Of a stretch of DNA of 64,000 nucleotides, positions 1 through 11,673 are shown piece after piece (within the stretch, counting starts at the first letter, position 1; every line of letters starts with the position of its first letter). Source of the stretch: Hyaloscypha bicolor E (Eukaryota; Ascomycota; Leotiomycetes; Helotiales; Hyaloscyphaceae); NCBI RefSeq assembly GCF_002865645.1, contig NW_020194628.1, forward strand, positions 558,001 to 622,000. The letters are read 5' to 3'. Under the pieces are notes generated by a model, which saw nothing but the letters and a program-made list of their open reading frames with translations, was not told the DNA's origin and did not search any database. The translations under genes and the position numbers were made by a program.

Positions 1-661
1 GTCGATGCTCTCAACAAACTCCAGCAGAGCAAGAATAGGCACATTTGGAATTTGACTGCTGCAAATAGAGCAGATAAGGTCCATCGATGTCGGACACGAG
101 CTCTCCAAAACCAGCAACAAGCCCAGGTGGCGATGCACTTTCAGCTGGTTGATTTTCTTTGGCAGACACGGTTCTGTGAGATGACGGAACCTAGGGATCG
201 CTTGTATGGTCTTTTAGGGCTGATAAATGGCGATTTGAGTAGTGAGAAGCTGCTTGAAATCGACTACGCGAAGCCGGTCTCGGATGTATTTTTGGAGTTG
301 AGTATTTTCATGATTCAGCGTGGTTTGTTTTCGCATACTTTGTGCTGCGTCGCAAACTCAATGGACGGTTTGCCGTCGTGGGCATCAGATTGGAAGGCCC
401 CGTTGTTTGCATTTAGTCCGGATGGTTCTCCTGCTTCGGGGCTTTCAAAAAGCATCGTAGCCTACATGCAGTCATATCAGCTTCGGGGTCTCGAGCCGCC
501 CCCAAACCCCCCTCGATTTTCACCAGACCTCCGCCAATTGACTCTCAGGGGCCGCGTTTTTGACGCCTTCGGAATCTGGCATATCGCCAAACGCTTCGAC
601 CTCGCAGCGCCCGACGATCAGTCCTGGGACGAAAAGGTCCAACTTTTTCGCGACAGGCTTA
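1..661 (+). pseudogene. HET-domain protein, 5' part of a transposon-split gene
   Basis: The frame is open from base 1, so the gene begins upstream of the window. It reads through residues typical of the region at and after a fungal heterokaryon-incompatibility (HET) domain: LWQTR, then the hallmark TEPRDRLYGLLGL (usual form DPRDRVYALLGL), then LPSWASDW (usual LPSWVPDW). HET proteins act in the cytoplasm in non-self recognition and trigger cell death after incompatible hyphal fusion. At 660-661 (TA) the coding sequence runs into the terminal repeat of a 10.5 kb transposon, and the frame then continues only into element sequence and stops at 813. The matching 3' part lies at 11177-11673. The gene is therefore interrupted and presumably non-functional unless the element excises. 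The family call is firm; which HET subfamily cannot be told. Confidence 0.85.
660..661. repeat. TA target-site duplication, left copy
   Basis: TA directly before the left terminal repeat. The identical TA at 11175-11176 follows the right terminal repeat. A single TA restores the HET reading frame. Confidence 0.8.
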
Positions 662-721
662 ATCGTGCGTCAAGACTTGCACTAAAGCCCCTGCGTCCCT
701 GCGGGTTTAGTGCGTATCAGC
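662..721 (+). repeat. Left 60 bp terminal inverted repeat
   Basis: Identical to the reverse complement of 11115-11174 over all 60 bases. It is GC-rich and holds unmutated CpA sites (for example in TTGCACTAAAG and GTATCAGC), in sharp contrast to the RIP-degraded interior. Confidence 0.9.
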
Positions 722-731
722 GATACGGTCA

Positions 732-2290
732 TTTTTTTAGAATAGTAATTTTCGGAATTTTAGTGAAAATCAAAGAAAAATATTATGTAATTTATATAGA
801 GTTTATACTATAATTAATAAATAAAATTCTCTGATTTTTATATTATATATATATATAGTAAAAAATAGTAGAAATATTATATATTTTACCTTATTAGTAA
901 TTCTCCCAAAATATTACTATCCTAAGAAATTAATTAATTATATAATAATTATATTTTTATTTATATATCTAATAATTATTTCCTTACTATTAGTATCTAA
1001 TCTAATTATATTACTAAAGCTATTATTATAAAATAAAGGAGAATCTAGGAGTAGCCTAATAAAATCAAGCTCTCTAGCTAGCTATTTTACTTATATATTA
1101 TTAAACTTATTAATTTACTTCTTCTTATATTTAGGAGAAGCTAGCCTAAAATCTATCTTATTTATATAAAAGACCTTTATTTTGTAATTAATTTTCTTCT
1201 ATTTCCTTTATTTTTCTATTAACTTTTAATAATAAACCTTAAGACTAGTTTTATTTTAATTAATAAATAGTAATTTCTTTTTATAGCTAAAGGGCTTCCC
1301 TAAATTATATAAAACTTTTTTCTTATAAATATGCCTTTTATATAGGGATTTACTAGTAGTATACTTTATAATATATATATTAGTTTCCCTAATTTAGTAA
1401 TTTAGATAAATATTATTATTTATCTTATTTATAATAAAAAGAAACTCTTTATAATAAGTAATTTAATATATAGCCGAGCCTTTAGAAATAATTTCATACT
1501 TTTATATATATTTTTTATTATCTTTATCTAGCTTATTATATTATTCTTAAAATACTGCCTTTTCTTTTATAAGCTCTCTTTCTATAATTAGCCCTGCCCT
1601 AAATAGCTTAGGCTTAGTTAATTTCTAATATATTTTCTATAATTTTTAAAAACTAAATATAAGAATATATTTCTTATTATTTTTTATTAGAATAAAATAG
1701 TTATTAAAATATTAATTTATATATTATATAATTTATAAATATAAAGAAGTTCTAGAAAAGTTTTAATATTAAAGGAATTTATAGAAATAAAATCTCTATT
1801 TATTTACCTACTATAAAATTAGCCTATATTACTATATAAATTTATAGCTAATTAATAAACCTTTTTTTAATTAAAATTAAGCTAGCTTCTTATATATATA
1901 TTATATAATTTTATATTTTAAAAGGCCTGCTTTAGTAAAAGTACTAATAATTATTCTATTTTAAATATTTTTCTTTATATTATTTAATATATTACTAGAA
2001 AATCGAGCTTAATATAAATAATATTATTATACTAGATCTTATTATACTAATTTAATACTAGTATTTAAGAAATTAAAAGAGTCTAATATTAAATAATTAA
2101 AGGAGATATATACTATATAATAGTAATTAAAAAGAGACGATTTTATAAGACTAGTAATAATATAGGAATTTATCTAAAATATTAATATTTTTTACTTATT
2201 TTATATATATTTATATATCTAATTATAGAAGTATTTAATATATTTTAGGCTAAAAATATTATTTATATATTTAGTCGAACTTATAGTAAA
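732..2290 (-). pseudogene. Left segment of the Fot1-like element (expected transposase C-terminal region), RIP-degraded
   Basis: This stretch is nearly all A/T. It lies between the left terminal repeat and the LTR insertion point, so by position it should hold the catalytic half of the transposase on the minus strand. I could not make out a DDE motif through the mutations, so only position supports the call. Confidence 0.45.
2286..2290. repeat. GTAAA target duplication of the LTR element, left copy
   Basis: GTAAA abuts the left LTR and is repeated exactly at 10312-10316 after the right LTR. Confidence 0.65.
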
Positions 2291-2491
2291 TATAATAATA
2301 GAATTAATATAATAGTTAAAGGCTTAAAGTTTAAAGAATCTTATATATTAGAAAATACTAAGCTATAAAATAAAATAGAATACTTTAACTTTTAGTATTA
2401 TTCTATCTAAGTAATTCCGGCTTAGCTTTATTTTATATCTATTTCTAATATCCTGTTTTTAGTAGATTATACTCTTATACTAGCTATTATA
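2291..2491 (-). repeat. LTR (3' LTR in element orientation)
   Basis: Direct repeat of 10104-10311. The shared core starts ATTAATATAATAGTTAAAGG at 2303 and ends CTATTATA at 2491. It differs from the other copy mostly by C-to-T and G-to-A changes, so the left copy is the more heavily mutated. Confidence 0.75.
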
Positions 2492-5234
2492 TTACTTTCT
2501 CCTAAAAAGAAATCTAAATACCCTTATTTAGGGAATTATTTAGTTATAATATAAAAAGAAAAAAGAGGAAATAATGGCTATTAACCCTATTTTATCTAAT
2601 TCCTATAGCTTATTTATAATTAAAGTATGGTTTTAACTTTACTAGAATAACCCAGTTTCTAGTATATTCTAGCTAGTTTTTAGTATTTATTACTTGTATT
2701 ATACTTATACCCATATTAATAATATAGTCTGGAAGTGCTATATAGACTATAGCTAATATTAGAACTATTATTATTAGGTAGTTTTCGAATAGAAATAATA
2801 GATTAAGTTTATCTATTAATATAGGCTTTAATATAATAGCTTACTTGCGTTTCTTTTTAGTTAGAATAGTAATATTTGGCTTAATTATATTACTTCTAAG
2901 CTATTTAATTAATTTCTGAGCCTTCTTAAGCTTAATATATATGTTTTTAAGTTATTTCTTTATTATAGAGACTTATATATTAAGGCTAGCTACTTAAGCT
3001 ATTTTATTATTAAATTTCCGGGCCTTAAGCTATATGATTTTAGTTTTATAAAAGCTTCTAAAAGGTTTTCAGATTTCCCAAATAGTATTATATACTAATT
3101 CATTAATATCTATAAAATATTATTTCTTTAATTTAGCCTTTAGAATTATTTACTAGCTTTTGGTTTTAGACTAATACTTTATATAATATCTATTACTTAA
3201 TCCTATATATCTCCTAATTATAATATATATCTTAATATTAGTTTAGCTACCTTTATTATAATTAAAGTCTTATTTATTACTAGAAGTTTTTCTGTTCTTA
3301 GTTTTTTTATTATTAGAATTCTTACTATTATCTAATATCTTATATTTCTTAAATATACTAGCCTTACTCTTTTTAATATTTTTAGTATTTGGCTCTATAA
3401 AGTTAATAAAGAAGCCCTTATTAGTACTATTCATTCCGCCTATTAGGCTATTAGATTTATTATTACTAGTAACTAAAGCCTTTATTTTATTATTCTTAGA
3501 ATATTTTACTAAGATATTCTCTATAATAATTTCAGGTATATTCTTAAAAATAATACGGGCTATATTCTATATATTAATCTATTTTTAGATAAGGAAGTTA
3601 TTATTTTCGTCTATAAAGGTAGTTTGGCTAGTAGTTATATTAATAATAATTATAGCTACTAAACTTGAAATACTATTACTATTATTTAAGTTATCCAGAA
3701 TCTAGTAAGTAGCCTTATTTAGTTTAGTTATAAATAATATATTATCGGGATTTCTTGTCTATTTTATCTTTATTAATAGTTTTATTAAGGCAGTAATAGT
3801 AATATAAATAGTTGAGATTATAAAGATTAAAATAGTTAGGAAAGTTTCCCTCGATTTTTAATAATATTTCGAACTAATATAAGTAAGTATTTATTTTTAG
3901 CTTAGCTTTAAGAATTTACTTTTTTTTTGTAATTTGCCTAGATAGTAAAGTATAATCTAATATAATAAAGAAAAGTATTTTGCCCAGATTTCTGGAAAAG
4001 AAAATAGGTACTAATATAGTAAAATAAAGGAAATATACTAGGATTTAAATAAAACCCGGGAAATATCTATGTTTTTCTTTTTCTTTTCTAGTTATAGAGG
4101 TCTTATTATTAAGGATTATTATTATCTAGGTAGTTTTTATTAAACTTATTCTCTTTAGTATATTAAATTTATTTATTTAGCTAGATAAGAAGTCTTACTT
4201 TACTAGGGTTTTACTTATAGAATTTATAGAATTTAAATATTAAGTTCTTAAAAGTTTAATATAAGGTATTATTTATTATTTATATTCTATTTCTTTTATT
4301 TAATCTTATAATAAAGCTTATTATAAAGTACTTTAGAAAAAAGAATCTTTTCGAGTTCTTATTCGAGTTTACTATTAACTTTAGTAGAACTAGGCTCTTT
4401 ATTAGTTTAGCCAGATAATAGGTTAGTAGAATTCTTATAAAGTCTATTTATATAGAAAATTAGCCAAATTCTATATAATAGAGAAAGGTCTAATTAATAT
4501 AAATAGCCGACTATTTTATTAATCTTAAATAGTCTAGTAAGGAAATAGTCTAATTTATTAGATAAATAGTTCGTTTTCTATATCTTTTTAATTATATAAA
4601 CTATATTTTCTAGACTAAAGTCTAGTTCTTATTATTTCTTATTAGCTTACTTGGCTTAATATTCCTGAGCTATTATTATATATTTTCGGGTATAATTAAT
4701 AGTAGTATTAATTCTTTTAGCCTACTATTATACTTTTTCCTAATTAAGTTTCTCTTTTAGTATTTTGAACTCTATTATTAGTAGTATCTAGTTAAAGTTT
4801 AGCCTGAGTTTATATCTGTAATTAACTATTAAAGGAAATAAGCCAGTCGATTTATATAAGTAAATAGTATCTATAATATTAAGTACCGGAAGTAAATCTA
4901 TCTAATTATTCTAGAAGTAATTAATAAAAAAATAAAGTCGAGTATTAATAATCTAGTTAATAATTTCTATTTATTTATTAGTTTGGGTATATTCTATAGT
5001 CGAGAGCTTTAGCTTAATTCTAATTAATCTTAATAGTTTATTTATAAAGTCTAAAATAAACTAGGATTTTTAGTTACTTATAATAATAAGAGAAGAATCT
5101 CGGAATTACTAGATATAATAATAGAATAGGCTAGTAATAGTTCTAGCTATAGGATTTTTAGTTATTAGTAGGCTTATATATTATTTAAATAATTAATTAA
5201 TTATAATAAATATATTATTATATTTCTTACTTAT

Positions 5235-6620
5235 AAAGCCAGAAATATAAAAGTCTATAAATAAATTATTTTATATTCTTAGGGGAACTAATAATAGATA
5301 TAATAGGCCTAGTATTTTGTTTCTTAGCTTATAAGACCTTTAATATTTATAGTAGTTTGCTATAAAGCAATTAATATTTATAAAGAAAATAGGCTATTAG
5401 TAAAGTTTTTAAACTAGAATTTTTGTCTTATTTTAACTGGGATATATAGTAATTATTATATTATGAATTTATTATAGAAATCTAGTTTATAAATTATTAT
5501 ATCTATTTAGTATAATAAGTCTTTTATTATAAAATATATAGCTATTTAATATTTACTATATATCTGTATTTTTCTAGGCTTTTTTATATTCGTTCTCTAG
5601 AACTAGGTCTATCTAATTAGCTTATAGAACTTTAACTATAACTAATAGCCTGTTTATTTCTTTTATTTTAGTAAGAGTATAAGCTATATTTTTTATTTTA
5701 GTAAAAGCAAGAATTAGGTCTAATAAGATAATTTATCTAATTCTTTTAGCTTTCTTAGCCTGTTTCTGAATTAGTATAAGCTTATTTTTTCGGAATAAGA
5801 TATTAGTAATAATATTATCTTTGCCTAGCTAATAGGTAATCTAGTAATGAAATTATAATAGAAAGCCTATTTATTGGATTTATTATTTATTTAAGAGCCT
5901 CTTAGTACTAAAATACTTGAGAGCTTTATAGTTAGTAATAATTAGAAAATTAGGTAAATTAATTAGTTCTGCCTATTATTTCCGAAGTTTTTAGATAATA
6001 ATAAGGAATTCCTTATTATGAATTTTATAGTAGCTTTTAGCTCCTTAAAGAGTTTTGGAATAGAATAAAACAGGATACTATTATCTATTCTCTAGGCTTT
6101 TTTAAGAGAGTATATTTATAATAGCTAGGTCTAAATAATTAGTTTCTAGGCAGGTTTCTCTATTATATTTGAAATAAAGAAATATGGGAATAAAGAAAAG
6201 TAAATTCTTAAGCTAATTAAAAATATCTAACTAGACTTTATTAAATATAAACTTTAGTAAAGTATTCTTTTTAGTTAGATAGTTTAGGAAATAGGAAATA
6301 TATCTATAGGCTTAAATAAACCTATAGTAAAAGTTATAGAAGCCTAAAAATAACTATATCTTTCTTTTTATTATAGGTTAATACTAGTTTCAGATAATAG
6401 AGGTTTTAGTAAAATTTATTTATATATCTTAATTCGAGATAATAAATCCTAAGAATATTATCTTAAAGATTTTAAATTTATATTTACGAATATTAATTTA
6501 TAATCTAGTATTCTAAAGCTTCTATAAAACTATTCTAATATATTATTAATACTTTTTCTTATTTTTAGAGAAAATAAGTATATTATTAATATAGATTAAA
6601 TAAAAGTTATCTAAATAATC
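5235..6620 (-). pseudogene. Gypsy pol relic (reverse transcriptase and integrase motifs)
   Basis: On the minus strand at about 6608-6569 the translation is NFYLIYINNILIFSK. This is the Gypsy RT active site YIDDILIFS with both Asp codons now Asn (GAT to AAT). Further along, at about 5285-5235, the minus strand reads NNLFIDFIFLAL, matching the first catalytic Asp region (DFI) of Gypsy integrases; that Asp codon is plus-strand 5253-5255. The 1.3 kb spacing fits RT, RNase H, then integrase. Stops are frequent and nothing is translatable. Gag should lie toward 8.5-10 kb but was not recognised. Confidence 0.65.
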
Positions 6621-9600
6621 TATTAGAATAGTATTAATATATTACTAAAAAGTTACTAGATTATTATAAAATTCAAATAATAGAATTACTAGTTTAAAAA
6701 ATCTATATCTTATTTTAAAAACTACTTATATTATAAAAATTAGTTTTATATAAATTCGATTAAAAGTATATTAAATATCTAATTTAGTAAATACTAATAA
6801 TTTAGCTAATTAATTAAATATTTTAGTAATAAGTAATAAGAAATAATAATTCTTTTTTATTATAGTATTTAGTTATTAATAGTTAATATAAAATTATAAG
6901 CTACTATTTTTCTTTTTAATAAATAAAACTAGTAATAAGAAAGGGAATTTAGATAGCTTAATAAAATTCTTTTTTAGGTTTTTAATAAGATATTCTCTTA
7001 TTTTTTCGAGTTTACTAGAGCTTATCTTATAAAAGTAAGCTATTTTTATTAAAGAGTCTAGTCTATTAAAATAAAGCTTATAGTTAAAGAATTAAAACTA
7101 GAGAAACTTATTTACTACTTTTTTAGAAAATATTCTAGCTATATTATATAGCTATATAAAGAGAAATACCCGGAGCTTTTAAAGTTCTTTAGAATTAAAA
7201 AATAATATATTACTAAAAATATTAGATTTATTTATATCTAGAGAATATATTAGATTACTAGTTTAAATATAGTATCTAGTAGACTATAATATTAGTTATC
7301 TAATTACTACTAGTAATAATAGGTATTTCTTTAGTTTATAATTCTATTTCTCAAATATATAATTAATTTTATTAATAGTAACTAATCTAACTAAGTTACT
7401 AGAGTTTTTAATACTTAATTAGAAAGTAGCTACTTTAATAAAATAGTAGAAATAGTCTAGTAGCTTACCTATTTTAAAAGTATTAAGATCTAGCTTTTTC
7501 TTTCTTGCTTAGTATTTGGCTTTCTTTACAAGAAGATCTTATAAAAAGATAAGAAGTATATTCTTTTATTTCTTAGATCTAGTTTTACTAGTTTCTTTTA
7601 GAATTCTAGTTAGAGTATTTTTAAAGTAATTATCTTTTTAATATTTCTTATTAAAATATTGGATTTTCTAAATAAGATCCGGCTAATTTGTCTTATAGTT
7701 CTCTAGCTAATAGAATTAATTATATTAATAGTTTAGTAAGATATTATATTTTATTAGCTATTTCTTTTCTAGAATTATATTATAAAAGTTAAGATTAGTA
7801 ATAAGCAGATATTATTAAGTTTAGAAATACTAATTAATAATTAGATCTATAATAACTAGATATTAAATAGCTTTACTAGGTTATCTATTAAAACCTTATA
7901 AAGAAATAGGGATTTTGAGTTTATATAAGAGCATTTATTATACTTTTATTAAGGGGCAAATATACTTTTAATTAATTAGAATATATATATTTATTCCGGT
8001 ATTTACTAAATACTAAAAGGTTATAGTTTTATCTTTCTAGTATATTTAATAATTAATAAGGAATTAGTTCCCGCTAATTAGCTAAGTAAGATCTATAGGT
8101 TTTTAGTAAAGTTCTTATTCTAAAAGGGCTATTTTTATATTTAGAACTAGACTTTTTCCGATTTATTAATATTATATTTCTTATTAGATAATAAATAAGA
8201 GTTAGTATTCTTATTATCTATTTCTAAATTATTAGTTATTTCTAAATAATTAGCTATTTCTAAATAATTCTCTTTAATAGATATAACCTTATTAAAGTCA
8301 GAATAAGTACTTTTTATATATTTAGGCTTTCTATAGTTATAATAATAAAGACCTTCCGGCTAGTCTAATCTTTTCTTAAATTCTCAATAGATTACCTTCT
8401 TTATTTATAAGAATACTAGCTACTAAGGTTAATTTATTAGATATAGGGTTACTATAGCTTTTTAGATCCTAGTAGGCTTTTTAGCCCGAAATAGTATTTA
8501 ATAGCAAATAGTTTCTATTAGTTATTTCTCCTAAAATTACTAATTTTTAATTAAGAGAAGCCTATTTTCTTATTTTATATATTATTTAGTAAAGTCTCTA
8601 GAAGTATTAAACTTCTTATTACCTAAGCTCTTAAGTAATTCGAGATTTATTTTATTTATTAAATTATTATATTAGTTATTTAGTAACTTCTCTAGTTTTA
8701 TTATTAAGTAAATAAACTTTATCTAGAATACCGGAAATAGCTTATTTCTTTATCTTAAATACCGGTATATTTCTTTTATTTCTTAGTATTCTATTTCTTT
8801 ACTTTTATTATAAGCTTATTAGAGAATCTTAAAGATCTATTTAATAGTCGAGATCTATTTAATTAATTCAGGTTCTAGTTAATTATAAATAAAGTTACGG
8901 GTATTTCCGGTAACTAGTTATATTATATAAGTAATTTTTAGTAATTTACTATTGAATTTAGAGAAGTTCTATATTAGTTTATTTCTTATATTAAATATCT
9001 AATTATTAATCTAATAATTATTCTTGTTTATAAATAGGGCAGGATCCTTAATTCTAATAAGTTATAATTAATTACTATAGACTAAAAGTAAGAAGAAGCC
9101 TTAATATTAATTCCTAAATAGTTCTCCTAATAAGGACCTATAATATTTCTAGATATCTATTTATTTAAATCTCTATTTTATTACTTCTTCTTATATTAGT
9201 CTTTCTTTTATATAAAGTTAACTAGTAATTACCTCTAGCTTATTAACTTTCTTAGTAAGTTAATTAATATATAAATAGAATTTCTAGTAGTATTTCACTT
9301 ATTTATTAGCTATAAGGCAGTATTTATTAATAAGGTTATCCTATATAAGTAATCTCTACTAGGCCTTATCTATTTTCGGAGTATTTATACTAATTTTAAG
9401 TTCCAAGTTAGCTAGCTATTTCTTAATATCTTCTTTTAAGATAATATTATAATAGCTTTCCTAATAATATAAGTTTATAATATTAAAGTCAGGCTTCTCT
9501 ATTTCATTATACTAGAGCCTTTTATCTAATATATCTATAGTAATAATACTTAGTTCCGGGCTATCTATAATAGCTTTAAAAGAGATATTAGCTATAGAGG

Positions 9601-9786
9601 TAAGTACTAAATAAGTTCTTTTTATTTAATATTAGCAAACTATAACTAATTATTATCTTATCTAGTTTTAAGTTAGTAGACTAAAACCGACTATTATCTT
9701 TTCTTATTTTAAATTAGTAAATTATTACTAATTTTTCCTATACTAAGGAAAAGAACTAGTTCTTTTATTCTTATTAGTATTAAAGA

Positions 9787-9953
9787 AATATTATCTGTTC
9801 TAGTTAAGGGTTAGGCTTTAAGATTAACTAGATTATAGAGGATAATATCTTTCTTCTTTTATATTAGTAGAGAACTAATTACTAGAAAGGGAATATTATT
9901 TGCTCTAGTTAAGGGTTAGGCTCCGAGATTAACTAGATTATAGAGGATATTAT
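9787..9953. repeat. Tandem duplication, period about 105 bp, inside the LTR element
   Basis: About 60 bp starting AATATTAT and containing CTAGTTAAGGGTTAGGCT is present at 9787-9848 and again at 9892-9953. It lies near the 5' end of the element in its own orientation. The copies differ mainly by transitions. Confidence 0.6.
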
Positions 9954-10103
9954 ATTTCTAGTTAAGCTCTCTAGTTCTTTATAGTTTAAAGAAGTTATTA
10001 AATATTAAAAGCAGTATTCTATTTTTGTTTTCCAAGAATAAATACGGGTTCTTTACTAGTAGTATTATATTATCTCTATAGGCTAAATCAAGTAAGCTTA
10101 ATA

Positions 10104-10311
10104 TTATATAATAGCAGGATTAATATAATAGTTAAAGGCTTAAAGTTTAAAGAATCTTATATATTAGAAAATACTAAGCTATAAAATAAAGTAGGAAGAA
10201 TGCCTTAATCTTTAGTATTATTCCGCCCAAGTAATTCCGGTTTAGCTTCATTTTGTACCTGTTTCCGATATCCTGTCCTTAGTAGATTATACCCTTATAC
10301 TAGCCATTATA
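10104..10311 (-). repeat. LTR (5' LTR in element orientation)
   Basis: Direct repeat of 2291-2491. The core starts at 10119 and ends CCATTATA at 10311. It keeps more C and G than the left copy. The exact outer start is uncertain by a few bases because of a short indel. Confidence 0.7.
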
Positions 10312-10316
10312 GTAAA
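10312..10316. repeat. GTAAA target duplication of the LTR element, right copy
   Basis: Partner of 2286-2290. Confidence 0.65.
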
Positions 10317-11039
10317 TACTATTTTGGTATTAAAATTATTATTAAAATATTTCTCTAATAGAATCTTTTTTTAAAAAATAAGAAATAGTATAATTACTTT
10401 ACTATTAATAAATATAGTTTCAATTATAGTAAATAATTCTCGATTATCTGAATTTATTAAATAACTAGCTTTTATATTAAAATATATAATAATAATTTTT
10501 CCGTTTAAAATACTAATATAAAAGCTAGTTTTATTTATATTTTATATATTTTTTAAAGTAAATCCTATACTTTTTTAATATTCTATAATATTTCTAAAAA
10601 AAAAATACTTTTCTAGATCCTTCTTTTAATATACTACTTTCTGCTTTTATACTAGTATTTTTATATAAAGGGTTTTAAATTATAATTTATTCCGTTTTAA
10701 TTATTATTATATCTAGAGGTAGTTTATTTAATAAATAAATATGCTCTTCCCAAGAATCTTATTAGCTGCTGCCCGAACCGTCTTGAGATTAGCTCTATAG
10801 CCTAAATAAATCAGAAAATTAATAAACTGCTTTAGGCTCTTTTCCTAATTAGGAGTAAGTATTTTATTAAGGCCCCCTTTGGTATTCTATAATAATCGGC
10901 CAGCGAGATATATTTTCCAGAGGCGTAATGGGACCCTAAATTAATATATAATCGCAGATTTTTTAATATATGGGTTCCTGGTATAGAAATCGGAGGCCTG
11001 GGCTATCCTTTTCTCTTCTTCTGGGTCGAATTTGGCCAT
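10312..11039 (-). pseudogene. Fot1-like transposase, N-terminal relic
   Basis: Reading the minus strand from the ATG at 11039-11037 gives MAKFDPEEEKRIAQAS, then a helix-turn-helix-like stretch, then TKGG and EKSLKQFINFLIYLGYRAN followed by KTVRAAANKILG. This is the usual N-terminal DNA-binding layout of Fot1/pogo transposases. Several codons are now stops (TAA/TAG), as expected when CpA or TpG sites are mutated by RIP. The coding sequence is cut by the LTR element at 10311; the catalytic DDE part should lie on the minus strand in 732-2290 but is too degraded for me to read. Confidence 0.75.
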
Positions 11040-11114
11040 GGTATTAATATTTAATTAATTAAAATCGATATAATAGTAAAAAAAATAACTGTACCGCTGA
11101 TTTTTGACTGTATT

Positions 11115-11174
11115 GCTGATACGCACTAAACCCGCAGGGACGCAGGGGCTTTAGTGCAAGTCTTGACGCACGAT
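11115..11174 (-). repeat. Right 60 bp terminal inverted repeat
   Basis: Exact inverted copy of 662-721. Inward of it, short motifs ACTGTATTGCTGAT and ACTGTACCGCTGAT form an imperfect subterminal direct repeat, which may be transposase-binding sites (inference). Confidence 0.9.
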
Positions 11175-11176
11175 TA
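11175..11176. repeat. TA target-site duplication, right copy
   Basis: TA directly after the right terminal repeat; partner of 660-661. Confidence 0.8.
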
Positions 11177-11673
11177 TCCAATGGGAAGACGATATGGAAC
11201 GCCAGAAATGCTCACAAGAGAAATTTAAAACGCCAGATGAGCGGCGCCAGGCTTGGAGGAACGCGATTCTGCATGAGCTGCCAGGTGAACAAACAGATCT
11301 GGGCCTATGCTATCAACTCTTGACAGACCGCGAAGTGGACATTCCAAATGACTCTGCGATGACCCTGCGCATATTGGTTGACTTCACATCGGCAGTGGGA
11401 AACAATTTTGAACTCAGGAGGCCGTTCGTCACGATGTTGGGCCAGATGGGAAGTACGGGCAACAGCTGCGAAGTGGAGTATCAGGATGTGGTGTGTGTAT
11501 TTGTCGGATCCGCTGTGCCGTATCTTCTGCGACCCATGGAACCTTTTGATCGATCGAGGGGCGGACCGTACTCGTTCATAGGTTGTTGCTGGGTACCGGG
11601 ATTCATCGATATTGATATTGCTGAGGGAGAAAGGAGGGGACCATTTGAGCTTCAGGATATTACGCTAATTTGA
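11177..11673 (+). pseudogene. HET-domain protein, 3' part of the split gene
   Basis: This open frame carries the characteristic C-terminal half of HET proteins: a DVVCVFVGSAVPYLLRP-type segment followed by YSFIGCCWVPGFID and ending in FELQDITLI with TGA at 11671-11673. If the element at 662-11174 and one TA copy are taken as absent, the codon split between 661 and 11177 closes and the downstream ATG at 11194 is an internal codon of the same frame, with no stop between. That in-frame continuity is what shows the two parts are one gene. An ATG at 11194 could start a 159-residue product, but it would lack the HET domain. Confidence 0.85.

Larger units (their letters stand above)
2291..10311 (-). 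mobile_element. Ty3/Gypsy LTR retrotransposon, minus orientation, RIP-degraded, nested in the DNA transposon
   Basis: Two direct repeats of about 200 bp (2291-2491 and about 10104-10311) bound an 8.0 kb body. The 5 bp GTAAA occurs just outside each end (2286-2290 and 10312-10316), a target duplication. LTR ends read TA...TA, which is what RIP makes of TG...CA. Next to the left LTR the minus strand has a purine-rich tract (GGAGAAAG, plus strand 2497-2504), a candidate polypurine tract, so the left LTR is the 3' LTR. A reverse-transcriptase motif and an integrase motif are readable on the minus strand in the order RT then INT, as in Ty3/Gypsy elements. No intact coding sequence remains. Confidence 0.8.
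662..11174 (-). mobile_element. Fot1/pogo-type DNA transposon (Tc1-mariner superfamily), RIP-degraded, with a nested LTR element
   Basis: The ends are 60 bp perfect inverted repeats starting ATCGTGCGTCAAGACTTGCA (662-721 and 11115-11174), and similarity continues for about 10 bp with two G-to-A differences. The flanking dinucleotide is TA on both sides (660-661, 11175-11176), the target duplication of Tc1/mariner/pogo elements. A degenerate transposase N-terminus is on the minus strand just inside the right end. Removing the nested 8.0 kb retroelement leaves about 2.5 kb, a plausible size for a Fot1-like element. The interior is almost all A/T with many stops, as left by RIP. It inserted into the HET gene. 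Confidence 0.85.

Noticed and set aside
740..10740. CRISPR-like or satellite array in the AT-rich region
   Set aside because: Repeated short strings are low-complexity A/T text; there are no regularly spaced repeats. LTR and transposase motifs explain the region.
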